Part shown: positions 55,348-64,000 of the stretch, in pieces
Layout of the letters: every line of letters starts with the position of its first letter
Position numbering within the stretch: the first letter of the stretch is position 1
From: Agaricus subrufescens
Lineage: Eukaryota > Basidiomycota > Agaricomycetes > Agaricales > Agaricaceae
DNA: 64,000 nucleotides
Direction: 5' to 3'
Assembly: GCA_029945375.1 (NCBI GenBank)
Contig: CM057062.1
Location: 3,102,854 to 3,166,853, forward strand
Translations under genes and position numbers: made by a program
Notes under the pieces: model-generated
Told to the model about the DNA's origin: nothing
Database searches by the model: none
What the model saw: only the letters and a program-made list of their open reading frames with translations

Positions 55348-56521
55348 TTTTCGAAGGGGCCGAGCGATGAGGGAGGCGATGGACTGTACAGTGAACAGAA
55401 TCAGGTAAATGTGGAGACTCTGTAAGGTTCCAGTAGTCTCCAGAACAGTATGCCTCTGGATGAAGACCAGTAGACAAGGGCGAGGTGGCTGCGCAGAAAA
55501 GTGACTCTGGATAGAAGACCAGGAGTCGGAGGTGGGCGAGGACGGGCCTATGTGACAAGGAACTGTGAGTATCGCGTAATATTCTCTACACCGGAAAAAT
55601 CAAACCTGATACAATACCGTCGATATACGCGATATACGCGTTGCCTTAAAAGCGGTCTTGTAGGGGCAGAGTATGTGAGTGAAGATAAAGGGAGGGGGCT
55701 GGTAAACTATATTTGGTTACGCGTTCTATTACGTTTAAGTCATGTGAGCGCGCCCGCCTAACCGATCTTTTTTATCTCTAATGCTTACCATCCACCACGA
55801 TTTCTAGGTTTCTCTAGAGTCGTAGTGCCCCCTTGCAATCGGGCAAACGTAGTTGGCCACTAGGTTTTCTCTAGAGCCAATACCCTCCTGGATTACTAGG
55901 CCCTCTCTAGAGTCCACCCTCTCGCTATGTCCCTAGTCAAGCAGTATACGCCCGTGGCCCTTCAACAGTGATTGGGCTTATCGGCCTCTGCGTCCTTGTG
56001 CGCGTCCTCGTCCTCGCCCTCGTCTTCGTCCGCGTTACTCAAAATACATGCGCTAGGGGGCTCCAAACTGTCCGCGTCTTCGTCCGCGTCCTCCTCCTCC
56101 TCCGCGTCCTCGTCCGCGCGCTTGCAAACACTGGATATGCGGACTATAGATACCGTAAGTTGACTGGATTGCATGGGCCTGTTGTACACCTCTGACAATG
56201 ATGACTTAGACGCGTAGCGTGCACGTAATGGCTCCTCATACGCCTGATCTTGGAGGTGTTTGCGGGCCTGTGATCTTGGGGTCTGTTTGCGGGGCCTACA
56301 GGCATGTCCGCGCCCTCGTCCGCGCCCTCGTCCTCAAGCTTGCCCGCACGGGGTCGCGGCCCCTCTCAATCAAACTCACGGAGTATATACTTAGGTATGC
56401 ATGCTGTTATGTAAAACAAGAGTACAGTTCTGATGATATGTTCTCAAAGTCTGTCACCTGTCTCATCTACTTACGGTTACTCAAAGTCTATCGCCTCTCC
56501 AATCCACTTACACTTACCATG
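55348..56521. other. Intergenic DNA with short repeats
   Basis: No gene. At 55800-55930 a motif of the form CTAGG...TCTCTAGAG recurs about three times at about 55-bp spacing. From about 55990 to 56380 the sequence is dense in GTCCGCG and CCTCGTCC motifs, the inverse of the 52.1-52.5 kb region. Confidence 0.4.
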
Positions 56522-58949
56522 TTACTGTTGCCCTCGTCCGCGTGATCGTCCGCGTGATTTTCTGCGGCCAGCTGTAGCGGGCCATTCCTCTGGATCGGAC
56601 GATCTCTTGCGCTTTTTCCCCTCCAGCAGGACCTCCGTAATCTCATTCTTCACTTCGCTATCTTCCCTCTCCCTTTCCTCCTTAACCTCGATTGTACCCT
56701 TATACACGACCTCGCGTTTCATTCCTTCCTCTTCTTTAACCGAAGTGTCTTCTTGTCTAAGCACCTCCTTCAGCGCGTCTGGCTCTATCTTAATCTGTAA
56801 CTCCTCTTCCTTAATCTTACCCTTTTCATTACCATTTTCAACCTGAACATAGTCCCATCCGAGCTACGATGGTCATGGTCAATAGGCAGCACTGCGTACG
56901 TGATACGGACATAAGAAAGTGAAGGACACATACCGTGTCATTGAGAGAATCAGGCTCATGGTCCCGAATGATCCAAGAGGAGGGCACCAGAGGATACGGA
57001 TTCCAACTCCCTTGATGATCACCCAAGTTCAATCCCCACATATAATCACCAGCTGTCCCTGCATTATTCGAGAACTCAAACATCAACCGTTCCAATTTGC
57101 TTATACACAAGCGGTTGACGTCTTCCCGATTGACCCGCCCCGTGTTCATCTGTAGTCGCCACGCTTCTTCTATCCATGTAACGCCCTCCTCCTTCTGCCA
57201 ACCTGTTCTCTCCAGCTTATATGCAATCCAAAGAGTGCAAGCGTGGCACATAGTCGGTCCTGTCTGCCACTGGTTCCGTTGAGCGTCGACGAGATGGAGG
57301 TGCAGCCAGTTTGTAATACCCGCTTGTTCGTGTAGCGGTATCGCCCCCCGAGCCGCGTCCTTGACTATGTGGTTAAAGGTATTCACTCGTATACCGCGCG
57401 TCCTTTGAAGTACAGGAATATCTGTAGCATCCATCGAGTCGGATGGTGCCACCAGAAGTTGGAGGGTTTCAATATGCGAGTACAATGCATCGTCTATTGC
57501 CGCGGTGTATTCCATGTAGTCCACCTCCGATAGATAATCCAAAGTATCTTCTTCCAATACTGAGGCCAGCGCCCATCGTCCTAGCTGTCGAAAATGAATA
57601 CGGAACCTCGCACTGACGGTGTCCACTCACTCGAATATTACGCCGCGACATGGTCTGTCCCCAGAGGGCATCGGTTATATTGGCTTCTGGCTCGGAGGTT
57701 ATACCATCCCGCTGCCGGGATGGTCCATCTTTGAAGAAATCACAACCGCGCCACCACTGGACGTTCCAAGTATGATTGGAAGGTTCATACCCTAGCAACC
57801 GCACAGGGTAATGGAAGTCGCCTAATCGACAAAGAGCGCCCAGGCCTGGTCGAAGGCGGTCTCGCAGTGGGTGTGAGACTAGCCAAACATTGCTCAACAT
57901 CCTAGAGCGACCGTCAGCGTTGAGCAAGAGTGTATCATGTAGGAAGCGTGAACGAACCTTCGGTGAGTGACCTCCATCTTGGTTTTTGGCATGTCAGGAG
58001 CTGAGCATCGGTAACATAACCAGTTGCGGGGAATTGGCAGCCCATCAGGTTGACAAGCACGATGGCTTAACTGCTTGCAACCTGAGCACTGCTGTAGATC
58101 ACCCTCGGCTGGGGCGAACGCCTGAATATCTACGGGGTCTCCAGACAGTCCACAACGACATCGCAACCGAGGGGGTCCTGAGTTCAGCGGCTCGGACATC
58201 TCGGCGTCGGACATTGCGCCTGCGTCTGCCAAGGCGTCCACCTCTTCTATCAGTTCAAGTATTTCTCTCCGTTCGAGGGCCCTTTGGTCCGGCTCAGGCT
58301 GCTGGGGTGAAGGGCTGGTAAAAGGCGGAGGGCGAGGTTTGCGAACTTTGCGAGGTTGCTTGCGCTGAGTGCGAACTTTACGCCCCTTGCCGCTCTTGGT
58401 TTTCTTGGTTTTCTTGGTACGACCCTTGGAATTCTTGGATGCCAGTTTCTCGGGAACTTGAGAACTTTCAGGTGGAGACCATTTGGCTGGGTTAGAAGGA
58501 AGGTCATCATCATCGTGTTGGGGAGACTGAAGACGAGCATAGAGCTCATCTATGGAAGGCTGTTTGGTTTGATCGTCTGGAGGGACGTCGGGTCCAGTAG
58601 TTGTATCCTCAGACTCAGGTGGGGGGGGAGTGGCGGCGGCATCACGTAGTAATTTCGCCTCCTGCGTCACTTCAGCGTATTCGTTTAAGTGGCTGCGATT
58701 CCTAGGGGTCTTGATCCAATAACGACAGACGGAGGGTAGTAAGGCCAACTTGCCGGTATACGATACTGAGGCCACATTGCAAGGGAAGTCAGGAGCGACG
58801 GAGATCTTAAACTTTTTCCTGAGAGCGGCCAGACGCGTTTGATAAAAAGCCTGCTGAGCCGGCAAGCCGCCTCTGAGGTAATGGGGCAGGGGACTGATGT
58901 ATACTGTACATAACACATACAGCCGGCTGTACAAACCACATACAGCCAC
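56522..58949 (-). CDS. PHD-finger protein, hypothetical
   Basis: Minus-strand exons 58949 (or a downstream start) to 57958, 57901-57631, 57584-56934 and 56842-56522 join in frame. After a Pro/Ser-rich and Lys-rich segment (SKGRTKKTKKTKSGKGRK) there is a Cys-rich finger of PHD type: CRCGLSGDP, then CSGCKQLSHRAC and WLCYRCS (about residues 275-325). The next exon has VWLVSHPLRDRLRPGLGALC and WNVQWWRGCDFF, perhaps a chromatin-binding fold. The C-terminal exon is Glu/Lys rich and ends in an Arg/Gly tail (SRGRSRGRGQQ). Role: possibly a chromatin reader. Homology may begin only after an acceptor near 58878, so 5' exons may have been lost where the satellite begins. Confidence 0.62.
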
Positions 58950-59094
58950 CAGTACATTTTAGGCAACCTGTATAACTATAGTAGTCATACAGCAGCCTGC
59001 TACTAGTGGGAGTAGAATCTTACTAGCATGGGATGTGAAATATAATAGAATCCTACTGGGATGGGGGAAACATGAATGGTAGGATTCTACTAGT

Positions 59095-60475
59095 GTGTAA
59101 AAACTGTGTGGAGTAGGATTCCACTCATTGTGTACAGTAGAATTGTACTGATAGAGGATAACTGTATGCAGTAGAATTCTACTGATATGGGATAACTGTG
59201 CACAGTAGAATTGTACTGATAGAGGATAACTGTATGCAGTAGAATTCTACTGATATGATAACTGTGCACAGTAGAATTCTACTGATAGAGGATAGCTGTG
59301 TGCAGTGTAATTCTACTGATGTGGGGTAACTGTGCACAGTAGATTTCTACTGATAGAGGATAACTGTATGCAGGAGAATTCTACTGATGTAGGATAACCG
59401 TGCACAGTAGAATTCTACTGATAGAGGATAGCTGTGTGCAGTAGAATTCTACTGATGTGGGATAACTGTGCACAGTAGAATTCTACTGATAGATGATATG
59501 TCGTGCAGTAGAATTCTACTGATAGAGGATAACTGTATGCAGTAGAATTCTACTGATGTGGGATAACTGTGCACAGTAGAATTCTACTGATAGAGGATAG
59601 CTGTGTCCAGTAGATTTCTACTGATTGAGGAAAGCTGTGTCCAGTAGATTTCTACTGATGTAAGATAACTGTGCACAGTAGAATTCTACTGATAGAGGAT
59701 GACTGTTTGCAGTAGAATTCTACTGATATGGGATAACTGTGCACAGTAGAATTCTACTGATGTGAGATAACTGTGCACAGTAGAATTCTACTGATAGAGG
59801 ATAACTGGATGCAGTAGAATTCTACTGATGTGGGATAACTGTGCACAGTAGAATTCTACTGATAGAGGATAGCTGTGTCCAGTAGAATTCTACTGATGTA
59901 AGATAACTGTGCACAGTAGAATTGTACTGATAGAGGATAACTGTATGCAGTAGAATTCTACTGATATGGGATAACTGTGCACAGTAGAATTCTACTGATA
60001 GAGGATAGCTGTGTGCAGTAGAATTCTACTGATAGAGGATAACTGTATGCAGTAGAATTCTACTGATGTGGGATAACTGTGCACAGTAGAATTCTACTGA
60101 TAGAGGACATGTGTCCAGTAACATTTCTACCATCGAGAGCTGTGTTCAGTAGATTTCTACGATGTAAGATAACTGCATGGTAGAATTCTAACGCCGGATG
60201 GGATAACTGTGCACAGTAGAATTCTACTGATGTGGGATAACTGTGCACAGTAGATTTCTACTGATAGAGGATAGCTGTGCACAGTAGAATTCTACTGATG
60301 TAAGATAACTGTGCACAGTAGAATTCTACTGATGTAAGATAACTGTGCACAGTAGAATTCTACTGATAGAGGATAGCTGTGCACAGTAGAATTCTACTAA
60401 TGTGGGATAACTGTGCACAGTAAAACTCTACTGATGTGGCATAATTGTGCATGGCAGAATTCTACTGATGTGGGA
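59095..60475. repeat. 34-bp minisatellite with an AGTAGAATTCTACT palindrome
   Basis: About 40 tandem units of 34 bp, each holding the 14-bp palindrome AGTAGAATTCTACT or a near variant, separated by 20 bp. Two unit types (spacers ATAGAGGATAACTGTATG and ATGTGGGATAACTGTGCA) often alternate, giving a 68-bp higher-order unit. Isolated decayed copies occur outside the array (about 59005-59095 and 62478). The identical palindromes could form hairpins or be binding sites. Confidence 0.93.
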
Positions 60476-60822
60476 ATTTCCTATTCTTTTTATCTGGGAC
60501 TATTCCTATTCTGTATCCTACTCCTATATGTCCTTGTATATAAGTTTATAATTCCTGTACCTAGTGCCTCAGTTTGAAATTGACCTAGATTATTTCCCTC
60601 TCAATACCTATCAATCTGCTAAGCTTTCCACTCTTTGTATTTCTATCCACTTTTGCTCTTCAGGCATCCCAGAATCTGCTGGAGAGCACAGTGTGCTGTC
60701 ATGTCACTGAGGTCAATGCCTATCCCTTGTCAGAACCCATTTAGTTCTGACTCTGCAGTTGTAGTCTAAACAATCCTCACATTTTGTTATATGATAATGC
60801 AAAACATCAAAATTCATCATAT
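60476..60822. other. AT-rich spacer between the minisatellite and the next gene
   Basis: Nothing recognisable; probably the 3' flank of the minus-strand gene that ends at 60823. Confidence 0.35.
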
Positions 60823-62412
60823 CTACAACAACTCCTCTACATTTAGACTGACTCCAAACTTCTCATAGTAAGCATTGCTAATATGTCCTATAGCTTTCTT
60901 CATCATCATCTTCTCAGCTGCTTCCTTGTCTCCTATAGATCCACTGAATAAATCTGTACTCTTGATACCCCAAAGTCTATCCAGATTTTGAATAATGAAA
61001 AGAGTATTTCTTGGATTGAGGGGTTGTGAGCCAAAACCCTCAGTTACTCTACTATCTTTGATGAAAGAAGAAATCTCCCAGCTCTTCCAGAGAGCAGCAC
61101 CTACAACAGCAGTTTCAACAGCACACCCACAAGAAAAATGCCCATCAACCTGTTTCCTAGCATTTTTTCTAGTCTTCATCATTCTAGGAACTGGTACACC
61201 ATGAATCTGGATATCTGCCATAGACTGAAAACCATCAACATGTGATGTCACCCTGTCTTTCAAGTCATGGTGAATGCAGATAGTATTACCAGATTCATTG
61301 GTAAGCATTTCCAATGTAAGAGCCTGGGTAGTGGTATATGCCTCTGGCAGAAATCCATGATTTTTCCTGACTTGGTTCTTGAGAGAAGTTGGAATGTATG
61401 GTTTTTCAAAGACTTGAGCAGTGAGCCAATCAGTTAAAATTTTAATTCCTTCAGCTGTTTCAAATGTGATTAATCAGTAGATATTGAATAATATAGAATA
61501 CATACTGTGGCTGTGTTGCTTTGGTTCAGACTTGGCCTTTTTGTTAGGTCTTGCCTTTTCTTTTCCTTTTTTCAGTTCTACAATGCCATTATTAAAAAAG
61601 CCAATAGAGCTTAGAAGAATTACCTGGTATAGTTACTTCTGAGCTTGCAGAGTCATCATCAGCTTGTCTTTTCAAATTTTTGAATACTGGAAATAGTCAA
61701 AATAATGTCAAATTTGCTAGAACAATTGAAACTCACAGGATTCTTTATTTTCAGGAGTCAAAATTTTCATAATTTCATCAGGACTATCAATCTCCACATA
61801 TTTGGCAGTTCCAGCATATGGTTGATATTCATCAACATCCTCATCAGAGGAAAAATCACAAATAGCTGGACCAGGTAGAGTGTTAAGAGGGGTAGTAGAT
61901 TGGGGAGGCTGAGCAGATGCTAGAACAGGAGCCATGGAAGTTGAAGCATTTTTAGAGGTAGGTGGTGTAGTAGTGGCTGGTATATTCTCTTCAATTGGAG
62001 TAGGGGAATTATGCTGAGATTGGGTAAAAGCTGAAGTTGAGACCTCATCAGTTACAGCAGACACTGAGGCTGCATCAGTTGTAGCCTCATCTTCATACAG
62101 GCTTTGCAGTAGCTCTTGAATATTATCCAGGTGCTTTTTCCTGTTTGCAATAGTCATAGTTATAGACTTTATATTTTCTAAAGATATTCATTCATTGTTT
62201 CAATAAATATCTAGATAACCATAAAAAATAACATACTTCGACTCTTGGCAGTCTTTTTCCTTGCCTGAGCAAGTTTCAACTGATCTTGTTGGTATTTGAT
62301 AATGGCAAGTAAAGTCTTTTCTTCTTCCTTCAATTGTAAAAAGGCTAACAATCACTGTCAGTAATCATGATTAGATATAATCATTTGATACTGACTGTAT
62401 TGAGTCAGGGTT
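60823..62412 (-). CDS. AT-rich unknown gene, perhaps transposon-borne
   Basis: The likely start is ATG near 62420-62412 (MSSTLTQ). A coiled-coil exon follows (FLQLKEEEKTLLAIIKYQQD, about 62240-62345), then an exon at about 62157-61740 rich in Ser/Thr/Pro and acidic residues (DEDVDEYQPYAGTAKYVEID). Further exons run to 60823. The 3' exon (61440-60823) has LTNESGNTICIHHDLKDRVT, CGCAVETAVVGAALWKSWEI and a helical end (YYEKFGVSLNVEELL). I do not recognise the family. Base composition is more AT-rich than the host genes. Copies of the minisatellite palindrome on both sides suggest gene and array may belong to one mobile unit. Confidence 0.4.
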
Positions 62413-62420
62413 GAAGACAT

Positions 62421-62838
62421 GTTGAGTAGACAAGGCTTTTTTCCAAGAGCAAGTAAAATAGCACTGAGGGGTTAGTTGAATTCTACTGACTAACAGGTAT
62501 TTAAGCAATTTCATTATACCCTATGTGAGCAAACTGTGGATGGCATCAGTAGCTGTGCTTGGGAAATTAATTTAGCCAGAGAAGCAAGCTAGCAGTCCCA
62601 GGAATTTGGTATATACAGTAGGACTTACAGCATGTCTACAAGATTGACAGCATGATTGTGACATGCAGGGATGGTGGTGTGACAGTGGTAAAACTATTCT
62701 ACAGAAACCATATGGCTTAAATTAACATTGAAGGGTTCTACTTTGACAAAAGCATCATATTCAAGTATTTTATGATTTTGTGTACACTGATTACAACATG
62801 ACTTTGTTGTGTATCATGTCAGCAAGGTGTGAGGATCA
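62421..62838. other. AT-rich intergenic DNA
   Basis: No gene is seen. One copy of the GAATTCTACTG motif lies at about 62478. Confidence 0.3.
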
Positions 62839-64000
62839 AGAAATAGAAATAGATATGTACACTTAATGCCTTCATTATGGGATTACTTTGATGTTCGGGA
62901 CGCAGCCCTGATCAATGGTATAGCCATGACCTTGTATTTTAGCCTGTACATGGACTGAGTGCAGTAACGGTATGACAGTGCCTTGACATTGCGAGGTGCA
63001 ATGGCTGTGATCAGATGCCTACTGATCATGGCACAGTTTTGTCATGTGTAGTGCATCAAGACGACTGTCAATGAAGTGCAAACACTTACACTCTTCATTG
63101 CGGGATTGCTTTGACAGTCAGGAGGCAATAGCCCTGATTAATGGCATGATGGCAGAATAATGGCGTGGCCGTTGTGGCAGCGGCCTTGTATTTTAGCTTG
63201 CACATGTCCGCGATCTTTTTTTTCCTATAATCAACGCATGGCCGTGATTTTTTTTTCTCCTATAATCAGCGCATGGCCGCGATCTTGCTTTGGCCCGCTC
63301 ATGGACCAAGTACGTCAATGGGCGTGGTCCTGCCGTGATCAGATGCCCACTGATCACGGCAACAACCTTGTCGTGCATTGTGTCTCGAGATGCGTGTCAG
63401 TGAGGTGCGAAAATCAAGAAATGATCACGTACACTTACGAATTTCATCTCGGGATTTGGTTGACATTCGGGATGCAACGGCCCTGATAGATGGCAAAATG
63501 AGATGATAATGGCATTGTGTCTGCGATAGCCGTGCGCATGGCTACGGTCTTGCTTTTGGCCCGCGCATGGACCAAGTACGTCGATGGGCGTGGTCTTGCT
63601 GTGATTAGATGCTCGCTGATCACGGCACGACTTTGTCGTGCATCGCGTCTCAAGATGGGTGTGCGCTCAGTGCAAAAATCAAGAAATGAGTACGTACATT
63701 TACGACTTCTACTGGGATTGGTTTGACATTGGATGCAACGGCCCTGATCGATGGCAAAAGGTGCGATAATGCACATTCATATAGCTGGGTGGCGCGGTGG
63801 CTTCCTGCATCTTGCTTTTGGCCTCGCGTAACACCGAGCGATCGATTGGCAGCTACCTGTCGATCAGATGTTTGCCGATCACGGCACGACTTTGTCGTGC
63901 ATCGGCGTTCTTCAAGATGGGTGTGCGTCAGTGCAAAATCAAGAAATGAGTACGTACAGGCTTACTTCTAATTTTCATTTCGATTGGTTTGACATTCGAT
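62839..64000. repeat. Tandem repeat of about 263 bp, running off the window
   Basis: The motif ATCAAGAAAT recurs at about 62839, 63414, 63677 and 63939. The last two intervals are 263 and 262 bp. A degenerate unit lies between 62839 and 63414, with an internal duplication at about 63215-63290. Units share TGATCACGGCACGACTTTGTCGTGC and GGTTTGACATTCG-type blocks. The first units carry TG or CA where later units have CG. It is non-coding as far as I can see; short open frames in it differ from unit to unit. Confidence 0.85.

Noticed and set aside
59095..60475. Regularly spaced short repeats considered as a CRISPR array
   Set aside because: The spacers are themselves repeated (two types), the genome is eukaryotic, and there are no cas genes. 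It is a minisatellite.
63160..63971. Frames of 60-110 codons in the terminal tandem repeat
   Set aside because: Their reading frames change from unit to unit, and neither start nor stop is conserved.

Overview
The window is nuclear DNA from a filamentous basidiomycete, most likely an Agaricomycete (mushroom-forming fungus). The reasons are short 48-70 nt GT-AG introns, NACHT-type NLR genes with a compact C-terminus, tandem GH16 glucanases, single-pass SKG6-like membrane proteins, chromodomain Ty3/gypsy elements, a Plavaka-type DNA transposon with a DUF6532 partner gene, and an exonuclease-bearing DNA transposon. No bacterial, organellar or CRISPR sequence was seen. Most of the window is transposon sequence that has landed in or beside a few host gene families.

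Layout. (1) 440-17969: an NLR gene (copy 1, + strand) is cut in its C-terminal part by a 15.1 kb LTR retrotransposon (2364-17445, TSD ATTGG). That element's gag is itself cut by a 6.9 kb second LTR retrotransposon (4128-11021, TSD AACAG). (2) 18716-28437: a second NLR gene (copy 3) is a pseudogene. It holds a 5'-truncated LINE on the minus strand (19413-21336, 18-bp TSD) and a 5.9 kb Plavaka-like DNA transposon (22320-28202) that landed at an exon/intron border. Its last exon survives beyond that insertion. (3) 28712-29934: a 1.2 kb fold-back element. (4) 30375-40812: two tandem minus-strand GH16 genes. They flank a small Cys-motif gene (32623-33430) and a DNA transposon (about 33.49-38.99 kb) encoding an AT-hook/transposase-like/3'-5' exonuclease protein. 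(5) 41888-46343: two single-pass membrane protein genes, with a decayed possible F-box region between them. (6) 48933-51329: an apparently intact NLR copy (copy 2, minus strand, six exons, 704 aa), which serves as the template for reading the broken copies. (7) 52559-58949: two lineage-type hypothetical genes on the minus strand, one with a PHD finger. (8) 59.1-60.5 kb: a 34-bp minisatellite. 60823-62412: an AT-rich unknown gene. 62.84 kb to the end: a tandem array of about 263 bp.

The strongest findings are in the two LTR elements. Each has an 11-12 nt primer binding site exactly complementary to its own LTR, 32 bp downstream of a TATA box, which is the geometry of Tf1/sushi-type self-priming. 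The outer element has a leader of about 1.1 kb with no ATG in any frame, in which two frames are nevertheless open; one of them ends in a TAATG overlap with the gag start. The outer element's extra 3' ORF is overprinted by a second frame of about 358 codons. The inner element carries two unrecognised ORFs after its chromodomain, the second preceded by its own TATA box. The DNA transposon genes show CGA-to-TGA nonsense codons, and the terminal satellite shows CpG decay in its first units.

Exon borders were placed by hand from frame continuity, GT-AG signals and, for the NLRs, agreement among three paralogs. No similarity search was run, and family names rest on motif recognition.
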